This document shows positions 9,054-17,587 of a DNA stretch of 64,000 bases, piece by piece (positions within the stretch are counted from its first letter, which is position 1; each line of letters starts with the position of its first letter). The notes beneath the pieces were generated by a model. That model ran no database searches. It saw only the letters and a program-made list of their open reading frames with translations, and was not told where the DNA came from. The translations under genes were made by a program, and so were the position numbers. Origin of the DNA: an uncultured Thermoanaerobaculum sp. (GTDB taxonomy: Bacteria; Acidobacteriota; Thermoanaerobaculia; Thermoanaerobaculales; Thermoanaerobaculaceae); contig CALHAH010000014.1 in NCBI GenBank assembly GCA_937934115.1, positions 1 to 64,000 on the forward strand, written 5' to 3'.

Positions 9054-10772
9054 TTATTCGTGCATGGCCATGAGGTGCCAGGCGAGCAGGCGATCGTTCA
9101 TGGCCCGCAAGCGGCGGCACAGGATATGACACATAAGCGTGAGGAACTGGCAGGCGGCGTCGGGATCCAAGTCCAAAACCTCTTCCAGCCGGATACGATC
9201 CACCACAAAAAGCGTGCACCCCTGCGTATGAGCGCGCGCGTCGGCACTGCGCGGTTCGTCGTCAATGAGCGCCATTTCCCCAAAGATGTCGCCGCGAGCC
9301 AATATGGCTAACGCCTCCTCCCCCAAGCCGGGGAGGTTCCGCGAAATGCGCACCTGACCATCCACAACGATGTAAAGCTCATCGCCCCGCTGCCCCTCCG
9401 CGAAGATAAGGGCTTCCGGTGGAAAGCGCACTTCCCGCGAATAGGTAGCCAGAAGGCGTAACTCCGAAGCGGATAGTCCCTGTTCCCGCAGGAGCGCCAC
9501 CTTGTCTGCGGAATCCACCCGCACCGGTTCTCCTGCGTGCCCAGCGGCTTGACGCACCGCTGTACGTCCAGGCGCTATGATACGGTTCATAGCGCTATTG
9601 GCCATGCGGATCTTCCCCGCCAGGGCGTGCCAAAACGACCACAATAGCGCTACGTGCAGCTCTCGGTTGGTGGCAATCAGCCTGCTCAGTTCCTCCGCTG
9701 CCCAGCGTAAGATCACCGCCGGTTCGGTAACAATCAGGGAGGAGGAGCGGGGGCGTCGGTCCAAAAACGCCACCTCTCCCACCAATTCACCAGCGGACAG
9801 CGTGGCCTGCACCTGCGCCCCTATGGGGGTTCGGCGTACCACTTGCACGGTGCCCGAGAGGATAAGAAAAACGTCGTAGTCTTCCTGCCCTTCATTGGCC
9901 AGGGTTTGGGCGGCCCGGAACTGTTCCCTCCGTGCCGCCTGCACCAGCTGCAAGAGCTGGGCATCGGTAAAGTGGCGGAAGGCCTTAAAGCGGCGCACGT
10001 CCAACGCCAAGCGCAGAAGATCCTCCTCCGGCACCACCCCACGGCTGGATTTTCGCCCCAGTCCCACCAGGGGGTACGCGGAGAAAAGCCGGGCCCGCGT
10101 CAAGGCCACGTGCTCGCAAGCCCGCTGCAGCGTTTGCGCTCTTTGGCGGTGGAGCTCGGCCAGCTCCTCCCTGGATAGCCGGCAGAGGTTCGCCAGGGTT
10201 TCCACGCGGCGCCGAGCTGCGGCTTCCTCCGCGTCGCTGATGCCTTGGGTCAAGAGCAAGGCGTCCACCGCGTGGCGCAACGCTTCCAAGTAGTCCTCCA
10301 GTTCCAAAGCGATACGTGCGCATTCCACTGCCAGCTTGCGATCTAAGGGATTGAGGCGCCTGGCCTGGACGAACTCCTCCAAAGCCGCTCGCAAATCCCG
10401 GCGGCGAAGGTGGAGATAGCCGGCGCCGGCGTAGGCCACGTAGTGAAAGGGTGCCCGTAGCTTAGCCAAATCAAACATCTCCTGTGCCCGCCCCAGCTCC
10501 CCTCGACCTTCCAAAATACGGGCCATACCCACGGCGTGGGAAGCTTCTAAGTTGCGGCGCTTGTACTCCCGTTCCGGGTCCTCTACCGATTTGGCCAGCT
10601 CTTTAAGCACCAGCATGCGCGTGCGCAGGGGTTCCGCCCTGGGTGTAAGGGTGGCCGCTATTTCCAAAACCTCAGCAGCGAAGCTGTACTGCCCCGCCGC
10701 TGCCAACCTTTCCGCCAGTGCTGAAAGCTTTTCAGCAAAGATAGGGTGCGGCTCGATGGGGTTCCTGCTCAT
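9054..10772 (-). CDS. TPR protein with two cyclic-nucleotide-binding domains
   Basis: About 572 residues from the ATG at 10772; an in-frame start at 10820 would add 16 residues but overlaps the divergent gene's upstream region. The N-terminal half is helical with TPR-like repeats (for example 'HYVAYAGAGYLHLRRRDL'). Two CAP_ED-type domains follow: one with 'YDVFLILSGTVQVV' and 'ELVGEVAFLDRRPRSSSL', one with 'DELYIVVDGQVRIS' and 'DIFGEMALIDDEPRSADA'. Both keep the G-E-x-A-x-x-(D/x)-x-x-P-R-S phosphate-binding cassette, so both may bind cAMP, cGMP or a relative. No helix-turn-helix is seen, so it is probably a signalling scaffold rather than a CRP-type regulator. Confidence 0.85.
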   Translation of the reverse strand: MSRNPIEPHPIFAEKLSALAERLAAAGQYSFAAEVLEIAATLTPRAEPLRTRMLVLKELAKSVEDPEREYKRRNLEASHAVGMARILEGRGELGRAQEMFDLAKLRAPFHYVAYAGAGYLHLRRRDLRAALEEFVQARRLNPLDRKLAVECARIALELEDYLEALRHAVDALLLTQGISDAEEAAARRRVETLANLCRLSREELAELHRQRAQTLQRACEHVALTRARLFSAYPLVGLGRKSSRGVVPEEDLLRLALDVRRFKAFRHFTDAQLLQLVQAARREQFRAAQTLANEGQEDYDVFLILSGTVQVVRRTPIGAQVQATLSAGELVGEVAFLDRRPRSSSLIVTEPAVILRWAAEELSRLIATNRELHVALLWSFWHALAGKIRMANSAMNRIIAPGRTAVRQAAGHAGEPVRVDSADKVALLREQGLSASELRLLATYSREVRFPPEALIFAEGQRGDELYIVVDGQVRISRNLPGLGEEALAILARGDIFGEMALIDDEPRSADARAHTQGCTLFVVDRIRLEEVLDLDPDAACQFLTLMCHILCRRLRAMNDRLLAWHLMAMHE

Positions 10773-10870
10773 AAGCTTGGCACCAAAGTGAGTGTATGAC
10801 TCTTTTGCTACCGCTGTCAAACCGCAGGCGGCCGGGGCAGGGGTGGCGCTGGCAACGCTTGAACACTAAC

Positions 10871-11602
10871 ATGGCGAACATGGCGGGAGAAAAAAGACTA
10901 AATCTTCCGGCAGGGGCCCTTACGGCATGTCGGAAATGCCCGCGCCTGGTGGCTTTCCGGGAAAGCTGTGCCCTGCACGTACCTCCCCGGTTCCGGGGGG
11001 AAGTGAAAAAGCATGGCTTTTGGGCCAAACCGGTGCCTGCCTTTGGTGATAGGAACGCTTTTTTGGCCATTGTGGGCTTGGCTCCGGCGGCTTACGGCGC
11101 CAACCGCACCGGTCGTATGTTCACCGGTGATCGCTCTGGGGACTTCCTTTACGCCGCCCTTTACCGTTTTGGTTTGGCCTCCCATGGGGCAAGCCGGCAC
11201 CGGGATGATGGACTTAAGCTTTTTGGAGTTTTTGTGACAGCAGCGCTGCGCTGCGCACCCCCGAAAAACCGTCCTCTCCCGCAAGAGCTGGCGTTCTGTC
11301 GGCCCTACTTGCGGGCAGACCTAGCTTTTTTAAGCAGACTGCGGGTAATTTTGGCCTTGGGTCGCATTGCCCACGAAGCGGTTTTGGCTGCTTGGCCCGA
11401 AGGGTTCCCCAAGCCCAAGCCCAAGTTTGCCCACGGCAGCCAGTACCTCTTACCAGGGGGTGTGGTGCTCGTGGATTCCTACCATGTTTCCCAGCAAAAC
11501 ACCTTCACCGGCAGGCTCACCGCCTCGGCTTTCGATACAATCTTGGCGCGCTGTTTGGAGTTGGCAGGGCAGGGAGGCAGCCATGGTACAGGCCGAAGGT
11601 AA
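10871..11602 (+). CDS. udgB: Family 5 uracil-DNA glycosylase (UdgB)
   Basis: About 243 residues from the ATG at 10871; another ATG lies nine bases later. It has the family 5 active-site motif 'GLAPAAYGANRTGRMFTGD' and the late 'DSYHVSQQNTFTG' motif. Cysteines in CRKCPRL, 'LRCAPP' and 'FCRPY' match the four Fe-S cluster ligands. The enzyme removes uracil and other deaminated bases in base-excision repair and is typical of thermophiles and high-GC bacteria. The frame opens earlier (10796), but that stretch overlaps the divergent neighbour. The 3' end overlaps queF by 20 bases, so both are co-transcribed. Confidence 0.9.
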   Translation: MANMAGEKRLNLPAGALTACRKCPRLVAFRESCALHVPPRFRGEVKKHGFWAKPVPAFGDRNAFLAIVGLAPAAYGANRTGRMFTGDRSGDFLYAALYRFGLASHGASRHRDDGLKLFGVFVTAALRCAPPKNRPLPQELAFCRPYLRADLAFLSRLRVILALGRIAHEAVLAAWPEGFPKPKPKFAHGSQYLLPGGVVLVDSYHVSQQNTFTGRLTASAFDTILARCLELAGQGGSHGTGRR

Positions 11603-11990
11603 GACCTTTCCGTTTCTGGGAGAAGAGGCCATCCGGCCGGACTTTTTGGAGACCTTTGCCTACGAGTACCCGCATCGTGAGGCCGAGATCACCATTGAAA
11701 CCCACGAGTGGAACTGCGTTTGCCCCTTTTCCGGGCTTCCGGATTTTGGCACCTTGGTAATCCGTTACGTTCCCCACAAGCGCTGTTTGGAGCTCAAGTC
11801 GTTGAAGTACTACCTCACGTCGTTTCGCAACGTTGGTATATATCAGGAACACGCCGCGAACCGCCTTCTTGAGGACCTGGTGCGTGCCGTGCAACCCCAG
11901 CGCATGGAAATCACCTTGGATTATCGCCTTCGCGGCGGCATCCACACCGTAGTCACGGTGCGCTACCCGGACGCGGGCGGCAGGGTGTGA
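11583..11990 (+). CDS. queF: NADPH-dependent 7-cyano-7-deazaguanine reductase (QueF)
   Basis: 135 residues, the size of the short (unimodular, T-fold) QueF type. The catalytic cysteine C47 and aspartate D54 sit seven residues apart in 'CVCPFSGLPDFGT', as in Bacillus QueF. The substrate/NADPH motif 'LELKSLKYYL' and a later 'HTVVTVRY' are present. It reduces the nitrile preQ0 to preQ1 for queuosine in tRNA. The start codon lies inside the end of udgB. The 3' end overlaps the convergent NTF2-like gene by 38 bases. No other queuosine gene is in the window. Confidence 0.93.
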   Translation: MVQAEGKTFPFLGEEAIRPDFLETFAYEYPHREAEITIETHEWNCVCPFSGLPDFGTLVIRYVPHKRCLELKSLKYYLTSFRNVGIYQEHAANRLLEDLVRAVQPQRMEITLDYRLRGGIHTVVTVRYPDAGGRV

Positions 11991-12405
11991 CACGGTGGCG
12001 GTGCACCAAGATCCATAGGCCATCGTCCCTCTTTTCAAAGACGTCAGTGGAAAAGCCTTCGCTTTTGCCAGCTTCGGGTCCTCCTTTTAACTGTCGCACG
12101 AAGCGGTACGTGACCACCGCGCTGGCACCGTAAATGCGGACATTCACGTCCTGAAAGAGAAGACGGGTGACCACGCTTCCAGCCGCCCGCAAGCTGCGCA
12201 GGGGCTCAAGGAAGGCAGCGCGCCCAGACACCCGGTGACACCCCTCCACCAAGGTCATGGAGTACGCCACCCAGGGCTGCAAGTGGTTTGCGTCCAGAAA
12301 CATTTCGCCTTTGCGCAGTTCCTCCAGTGTTTGGAGAACGTGCGCCTCCGGTGGAAGCTCGGGCGGTGTTGGGAAAGCGGCCAGCCACATCAAGAAAAAA
12401 ACCAT
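11953..12405 (-). CDS. Small exported NTF2/SnoaL-like protein
   Basis: 150 residues starting with a short hydrophobic segment ending in AFPTPPELPP, a plausible signal peptide. The rest ('FLDANHLQPWVAYSMTLVEGC', 'VNVRIYGASAVVTYRFV', 'FSTDVFEKRDDGLWILVHRH') has the alternating pattern and 'G-W-I-L-V-H-R-H' ending of DUF4440/SnoaL-like cone folds. These bind small molecules or act as immunity or stress proteins; the specific role is unknown. The frame stays open to 13545 but that part lies opposite a transporter. TACAAT six bases before this ATG and no Shine-Dalgarno suggest a leaderless message. Confidence 0.72.
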   Translation of the reverse strand: MVFFLMWLAAFPTPPELPPEAHVLQTLEELRKGEMFLDANHLQPWVAYSMTLVEGCHRVSGRAAFLEPLRSLRAAGSVVTRLLFQDVNVRIYGASAVVTYRFVRQLKGGPEAGKSEGFSTDVFEKRDDGLWILVHRHRVTPCRPRPGSAP

Positions 12406-12447
12406 GGTGGCATTGTAGCTTCCCACCAAAAGCCTTAGGCTTTGCTG

Positions 12448-13659
12448 GTGCGCGCGCTCACCGCGAAGCAGTGGGCTTGGTGCTTCTACGACTGGGCCAA
12501 CTCGGCCTTTGCTTTGGTGTGCATGACGGCCCTTCTGCCGCCCCTTTTGGTACAAGCGGTCAACCGTGAGCTTGGGCCTCCGGCTGGCACCGTGGTTTGG
12601 GGATGGTTTGCCACCGCTGGGTTGGCGGTAAGCCTCGCCGTGACGCCGCTTGTGGGGGCCTTCATGGATGCCCGTGCCAAAAGGCTGCAGACGCTTGCGG
12701 CTCTGGTGGTCATCGGTGCTCTTGCCTGCAGTTTTATAGGCTTGCTTTTGCAAGGGCACTGGTTTTGGGCTGGGGTGGCGTACGTTTTTGGGGCTACCGC
12801 TTTTGCCCTGGGTAACGTGGCTTATGACGCTTTGCTTTTGGGTGTTGCCCGTGGCGAAGAGCTGGACCGGGTTTCGGCTTGGGGATACAGCCTCGGGTAT
12901 GTGGGCGGGGCCTTGGCACTGGTCCTCGCTTTGCGGCTTTGGCAGGGTGGGCACACATTTGTGGCGTTTGCCGCGGTGGGTATGTGGTGGACGGTGTTCT
13001 CGGTGCCCCTTTTTCTCCTGGTGCCCGAGCCGTCCGTGGGGAAGCCTCACCCTTGGCAGGTTCTGAAAGAAAGCATCGTGCAGCTCAAGCGTAACCCCAA
13101 CGCCTTTCGTTTTCTCTTGGCCTTTTGGCTTTACAACGACGGTATCGGCACGGTCATCAAGATGGCCGGGGCGTACGGTGGGGAGTTGGGTATCCCCTTG
13201 GGGCACATAGTAGGGGCGTTGCTTTTGGCCCAGTTGGTGGGGGTACCTGCCACCCTGGCCTTTGGTTGGGCAGCCCCGAGGTTCGGCTGCAAGACCCTTA
13301 TCCTTGGGGCGCTGGCGGTATACGTGGGGGTTGCATTTTGGGCTGCGCGCCTTTCTCACGCCTGGGAGTTTTGGGGGTTGGCTTTGGCCGTGGGTTTGGT
13401 GCAGGGGGGAGCGCAAGCCCTTTCTCGCTCGCTTTTTGCGCGTTTTGTTCCCGCGGGGGCGGAAGCCGCGTTTTTTTCGTTTTTTGACGTTTCCGCAAGG
13501 CTCGCGGGAATTGCTGGTCCTGCCATTTTTTCCTTGGCAACCCACCTGGTTGGTAGCCCCCGGGCCGGTGTCCTGGCGACCATGGGATTTTTTGTGGCAG
13601 GCGGTTGGCTTCTCTCGGGGGTCCGCGAGCCGAAAGAGCGCAGCGGTCTTCTGCCGTGA
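12448..13659 (+). CDS. UMF1/Atg22-type major facilitator transporter
   Basis: About 403 residues. 'KQWAWCFYDWANSAFALV' at the N-terminus is the signature of the UMF1 (Atg22-like) MFS group. About twelve hydrophobic segments follow, with an amphipathic loop near the middle ('WQVLKESIVQLKRNPNAFRFLLAFWLYNDG'). The substrate is not predictable; fungal Atg22 exports amino acids from vacuoles. I chose the GTG at 12448 because AGG lies eight bases upstream; TTG at 12442 is the alternative. A divergent NTF2-like gene starts 42 bases away. Confidence 0.9.
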   Translation: MRALTAKQWAWCFYDWANSAFALVCMTALLPPLLVQAVNRELGPPAGTVVWGWFATAGLAVSLAVTPLVGAFMDARAKRLQTLAALVVIGALACSFIGLLLQGHWFWAGVAYVFGATAFALGNVAYDALLLGVARGEELDRVSAWGYSLGYVGGALALVLALRLWQGGHTFVAFAAVGMWWTVFSVPLFLLVPEPSVGKPHPWQVLKESIVQLKRNPNAFRFLLAFWLYNDGIGTVIKMAGAYGGELGIPLGHIVGALLLAQLVGVPATLAFGWAAPRFGCKTLILGALAVYVGVAFWAARLSHAWEFWGLALAVGLVQGGAQALSRSLFARFVPAGAEAAFFSFFDVSARLAGIAGPAIFSLATHLVGSPRAGVLATMGFFVAGGWLLSGVREPKERSGLLP

Positions 13660-13722
13660 AAATGGTGGCGGGGTGAGGTGGCTTGCGTAGTTACGTTTTT
13701 CGGGTGGCAGGGAAGGTGAGGG

Positions 13723-13728
13723 TATAAT
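13723..13728 (+). promoter_or_regulatory. Probable -10 box of the pyrophosphatase gene
   Basis: A perfect TATAAT in the 124-base gap before the pyrophosphatase gene. It lies about 55 bases upstream of the ATG at 13784, giving a leader of roughly 50 nt that includes the GGGGGAGGGGGAG Shine-Dalgarno region. No good -35 hexamer stands 16-18 bases upstream. This is inference from position and consensus. Confidence 0.5.
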
Positions 13729-13783
13729 CCCCCAGCATTTGTGCGCCGAGGCCGGAGGGCTCGGTGACGGGGGAGGGGGAGCT

Positions 13784-16027
13784 ATGGCAGGAAGTGCTCT
13801 TTTGATTTCTTTGGTAATTGGCTTTTCGCTCTTTGGGCTTTTGGTGGCCTACTACTTGGTGCGGTGGGTTATGGCCAAGGACACAGGCTCCGAGGCTATG
13901 CAGCGCATCTCCAACGCCATCAAGGAAGGTGCGGAAGCCTTCCTGCGGCGGCAAAACCGCACCATCTTGCTGTTAGCCGCGGTTTTTGCTGCGGTTTTGT
14001 TCATTGGCTACGGGTTTGTGCGCCAGTCGCGGGAGTTTGACCCGGTGGGAAGTTCCCTGCAGCTGGCGTTGTGGATTGCGCTGTCGTTTGTCTTTGGTGC
14101 GCTTTGCTCAGTGTTTGCCGGATACGTGGGCATGTGGGTTTCCATACGCTCCAACATCCGCACCGCCACTGCCGCCCTTTCGAGCCTCAACGATGCTTTG
14201 CGCATTGCCCTGCGGGGAGGTGCGGTTTCCGGTCTCTTGGTGGTGGCCATGTCGCTTTTGGGCGTGGCTGGGCTTTACGCCTTGGTGTCAACGGTGGGGG
14301 GCGTGGAGCCGACCAAGGTGCCACTTTTGATCGTGGGCTACGGTTTTGGTGCTTCCTTTGTGGCGCTTTTTGCGCAGCTGGGAGGGGGGATTTACACCAA
14401 AGCTGCCGATGTGGGGGCCGACTTGGTGGGCAAGGTTGAGGCTGGTATCCCTGAGGATGACCCGCGAAACCCTGCGGTGATCGCCGATCTCGTGGGTGAC
14501 AACGTGGGGGACTGCGCCGGCCGTGGCGCGGATCTCTTTGAGTCCACCGCTGCCGAAAACATCGGTGCCATGATCCTGGGTGCTTCTTTGGCGGCGGCTG
14601 CCCAAAAGCAAGGGGTGGAGTTTTCCATGGGGGTGATAGGGGTGATGATGTTCCCCCTGGTGGCCCGTGCCTTTGGAATCTTGGCGTCGGTCATTGGAAT
14701 TTTGGCTGTGAAGATGGACAAGGAAGAGCGCATGGACCCCATGGAGGCTTTAAACCGTGGGTATTACCTGGCGGTGGCATTGGCCATGGCGGGTTTTGCG
14801 GGTGCCACCTATTGGCTCCTTTCTAGCCCAGCAGCTCCTAACGCCTGGTGGCATTTCTTCCTGTGCGGTGTCATTGGGGTTTTGACCTCGGTGGCGTTTG
14901 TTTACATCACGCAGTACTACACCGAGTACCGCTACCGACCGGTGCAGTCCATTGCCGAAGCGTCCACCACGGGGCCCGCCACCAACATCATTGCTGGTGT
15001 AGGCGTGGGCTTCGAGTGCACGTGGATGCCGGCGGTGGTCATGGGCGCGGCGCTTTTGGCTTCCTACTGGTTGGGCGAAACCTCCGGTCTTCCCCACGCA
15101 GGGTTGTTCGGTACAGCGGTGGCCACCATGGGTATGCTGGCCACGGCGGCCTACATCTTGGCCATGGACACCTTTGGCCCCATTACCGACAACGCCGGCG
15201 GCATCGTGGAAATGTCCCAGCAACCGCAGGAAGTGCGGCACAAAACCGACCGTTTAGATGCGGTGGGTAACACCACCAAGGCCCTGACAAAAGGGTACGC
15301 CATTGGGTCCGCAGGTTTGGCGGCGTTTTTGCTTTTCCAGGCCTATATGGACGAAATCAAGAATTACGCCGGCCTCAGCGAGTCGGCGCCCTTTGTGGTG
15401 AACTTGGCAAAGCCCGTGGTGTTCGTAGGAGCGCTTTTGGGCGCCATGCTGGTGTTCCTCTTTTCGGCGCTGGCGATTCGCGCAGTGGGAAAGGCGGCTC
15501 AGTCCATCATTGAGGAGGTACGGCGTCAGTACGCTCCGCTTCCCCGGGAAAACGATATGATTGTTTTTCCGCCCAACTTTAAGCCCGATTACGGTGCGTG
15601 TGTGGACATCGTTACGAAGGCAGCTTTGAAGCGCATGGTGGCTCCCGGGCTTTTAGCGGTTTTGATGCCGGTGGCGGTGGGTGTGGTTTTCCGTATCTTC
15701 ATTCGACCGGATGACCCGCTCATTTCCGCGGAAGCGGTGGCGGGGCTCTTGATGGTGGGGACCATTGGCGGCATTTTGGTGGCCTTGTTCCTCAACAACG
15801 CCGGTGGTGCTTGGGACAACGCCAAGAAGTTCATCGAAACGGGAGCTCACGGCGGCAAGTATCTTGTCACCCCTGACGGCAAGCGCATGAAGAACCCCAC
15901 CCACGGTGCGGCGGTGGTGGGCGACACAGTGGGTGATCCCTTCAAGGACACCGCTGGCCCGTCTTTGCACGTGCTGATAAAGCTCCTTTCCACCATTACC
16001 CTGGTTTTGGCGCCGCTATTCATTTAG
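13784..16027 (+). CDS. hppA: Membrane-bound ion-translocating pyrophosphatase, K+-independent H+ type
   Basis: 747 residues with about sixteen hydrophobic segments. The pyrophosphate site is intact: 'DVGADLVGKVEAGIPEDDP' and 'GDNVGDCAGRGADLFES'. The K+-dependence loop reads GNTTKALTKG with Lys at residue 499 and Thr at 502. In this family Lys/Thr at those positions marks K+-independent H+ pumps, whereas Ala/Gly marks K+-dependent pumps. It couples pyrophosphate hydrolysis to proton export and saves energy under low-energy conditions. The ATG at 13784 follows a strong Shine-Dalgarno; an earlier in-frame GTG is less likely. Confidence 0.96.
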   Translation: MAGSALLISLVIGFSLFGLLVAYYLVRWVMAKDTGSEAMQRISNAIKEGAEAFLRRQNRTILLLAAVFAAVLFIGYGFVRQSREFDPVGSSLQLALWIALSFVFGALCSVFAGYVGMWVSIRSNIRTATAALSSLNDALRIALRGGAVSGLLVVAMSLLGVAGLYALVSTVGGVEPTKVPLLIVGYGFGASFVALFAQLGGGIYTKAADVGADLVGKVEAGIPEDDPRNPAVIADLVGDNVGDCAGRGADLFESTAAENIGAMILGASLAAAAQKQGVEFSMGVIGVMMFPLVARAFGILASVIGILAVKMDKEERMDPMEALNRGYYLAVALAMAGFAGATYWLLSSPAAPNAWWHFFLCGVIGVLTSVAFVYITQYYTEYRYRPVQSIAEASTTGPATNIIAGVGVGFECTWMPAVVMGAALLASYWLGETSGLPHAGLFGTAVATMGMLATAAYILAMDTFGPITDNAGGIVEMSQQPQEVRHKTDRLDAVGNTTKALTKGYAIGSAGLAAFLLFQAYMDEIKNYAGLSESAPFVVNLAKPVVFVGALLGAMLVFLFSALAIRAVGKAAQSIIEEVRRQYAPLPRENDMIVFPPNFKPDYGACVDIVTKAALKRMVAPGLLAVLMPVAVGVVFRIFIRPDDPLISAEAVAGLLMVGTIGGILVALFLNNAGGAWDNAKKFIETGAHGGKYLVTPDGKRMKNPTHGAAVVGDTVGDPFKDTAGPSLHVLIKLLSTITLVLAPLFI

Positions 16028-16053
16028 CGTCAAAGAACTGGGAGGAGCAGGAA

Positions 16054-16084
16054 GGGGCGACCGTCCGGTCGCCCCAGCGTTTTG
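16054..16084 (+). terminator. Terminator-like hairpin after the pyrophosphatase gene
   Basis: A nine-base-pair stem (GGGGCGACC with GGTCGCCCC) closed by the loop GTCC, starting 26 bases after the pyrophosphatase stop. The following AGCGTTTT is a weak T-tract. The stem is nearly symmetric but no T-run exists on the other strand, so it mainly serves the + strand gene; it may also separate the convergent thioesterase. Confidence 0.7.
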
Positions 16085-16103
16085 TGGCCCGCTTCTTGCA
16101 GGC

Positions 16104-16523
16104 TTATTGTTGTGATTCGCTGACGATTCGTAAGCTCTCGAGTCGCGCTCGCAGCTCTGGCCCCAAGGTTTGGGGCTGGCCGTGACGGTAATCGTAGTGC
16201 ACCTGCACGGTTTCGGCGTCGGCGGCCAGCTCGCCACTGGCCCATACGCGGTAGGCGATGGTGAAAGAGGAGCGGCCCACATGGCTTACCCACAGCTCCA
16301 CTTCGAGTACGTCCTGTAAGCGGATGGGACGGCGGTAATTGACCGCTACCCGCGCCACCACGAAGGGGAAGTCCACTTCCTTGGCAAAATCGCTGAACTG
16401 CGAAAGCCAAAAGCGGGTGCGTGCTACTTCCAAATACGTGACGGTGACCGCGTTGTTTACGTGTCCCATGGCGTCCAAGTCGCGGAAACGCACCTCGATG
16501 GGGTAACGAAACACTGGCTCCAT
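16104..16523 (-). CDS. Hotdog-fold acyl-CoA thioesterase (4HBT/YbgC-like)
   Basis: 139 residues from the ATG at 16523, preceded by GGAGGT; upstream in-frame ATGs lie inside the patatin gene. The motif 'VRFRDLDAMGHVNNAVTVTYLE' contains the Asp of the 4HBT active site and the family's GHVNN. It should hydrolyse acyl-CoA thioesters; chain preference is unknown. The gene lies 16 bases downstream of a patatin-like lipase gene on the same strand, so the pair may act in lipid turnover. Confidence 0.9.
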   Translation of the reverse strand: MEPVFRYPIEVRFRDLDAMGHVNNAVTVTYLEVARTRFWLSQFSDFAKEVDFPFVVARVAVNYRRPIRLQDVLEVELWVSHVGRSSFTIAYRVWASGELAADAETVQVHYDYRHGQPQTLGPELRARLESLRIVSESQQ

Positions 16524-16539
16524 AGGGGGAACCTCCACT

Positions 16540-17451
16540 TTAGGTCTTGCGCAAGGCCAAGGCTCGTAGCCGGTTGAGGCAAGCACGAGCGGCTTTTCGT
16601 CCCGCCGCGACGGCTTCGGAAAGCCGTCGAAACTCGGACCAGTGAATACCCCACACCTCAGGGCGAATCACCAGGTCTGCAGAAGCTAGCAAGGCTTCCC
16701 GCAGGCGAGCGTGGGTTATGACACTGGCGCGCAGGAGCACCCGGGGGACCGTAATGCGTCTGGGGTCTTCGCTGGGGTCGGGCAAATCCCCCACGTCCAC
16801 CGCCACCACGGGGCGGGGGGCGAGGGTGCGAGCTTCTTCCACCGGCACTTCGGCCACCACGCCGCCGTCCAAGACGTAATGCCCATCCAAGTTGTACGGG
16901 GGCACCACGCCGGGGACAGCGGAGGAAGCCGCCACGGCTTTTCTTAAGTCGCCGCGGGTGAGAGCAACGGCTTTCCCCGTGGCAAAGTCGGTGACCACCG
17001 CAGCAAAAGGCCGAGGTAAAGCCTCAATGGGGATGGGGGGAAGCAAGAAGGCTACTGCTCGTTCCAAATCCTCATGCTCCACCAACCCTCGGCGATGCAA
17101 CGCCAGGGCCACTTGGGCTCCTTGCTGCAGACGTTGCGCAAAGGAGAGTAGCAAGTTGTCGCGACTGGAAACCTCATCGGTGAGGCGCACGTCGGGCAAC
17201 TGCGAAGGAAAGTCGGAAGCTAAAAACGCCTCCCACCGCTCAAGGACCTTTTGGCTGTCCCCCAACGCCAACCACATGGCGCCCACGACGGCGCCGGCAC
17301 TGGTGCCGGCAATGGCTGCCACGGGTATTTGGGCTTCCTCCAGCACCTCCAAGACGCCTACGTGAGCCAAACCCCGGGCACCACCGCCCCCTAAGGCCAG
17401 CACCAAACCTTGGCGGGGCCCGCGACGGAAGAGGAACTCGATAAGACCCAT
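16540..17451 (-). CDS. Patatin-like phospholipase (RssA/NTE type)
   Basis: 303 residues. The oxyanion motif GGGGARGLAH (residues 21-30), nucleophile motif GTSAG (Ser51) and the dyad aspartate in DGG (Asp195) are all present, so it should be an active serine acyl-hydrolase. There is no signal peptide, so it is probably cytoplasmic or membrane-associated. The start at 17451 has AGGT upstream, and the frame extends further upstream without support. It sits upstream of the thioesterase in one operon and diverges from the flotillin gene. Confidence 0.92.
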   Translation of the reverse strand: MGLIEFLFRRGPRQGLVLALGGGGARGLAHVGVLEVLEEAQIPVAAIAGTSAGAVVGAMWLALGDSQKVLERWEAFLASDFPSQLPDVRLTDEVSSRDNLLLSFAQRLQQGAQVALALHRRGLVEHEDLERAVAFLLPPIPIEALPRPFAAVVTDFATGKAVALTRGDLRKAVAASSAVPGVVPPYNLDGHYVLDGGVVAEVPVEEARTLAPRPVVAVDVGDLPDPSEDPRRITVPRVLLRASVITHARLREALLASADLVIRPEVWGIHWSEFRRLSEAVAAGRKAARACLNRLRALALRKT

Positions 17452-17587
17452 GACCTGCAATAGTAACTCAGCGGTGGGGGAACGGTGGCAGGCAAGGGCT
17501 ACTCCGCGGCTTTTGGGACCTTGTACCGAAAAGGAACTTGTCGTATTGTGAGCAGGACCCGGCAACGGGCCGGGAGCGGAGGTTTTC

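Noticed and set aside
12406-13545. Long open frame opposite the UMF1 transporter, continuous with the NTF2-like gene
   Set aside because: The predicted peptide is Arg/Pro/Gln-rich with no domain. It is the antisense shadow of a clear membrane transporter; only the last 150 codons are real.
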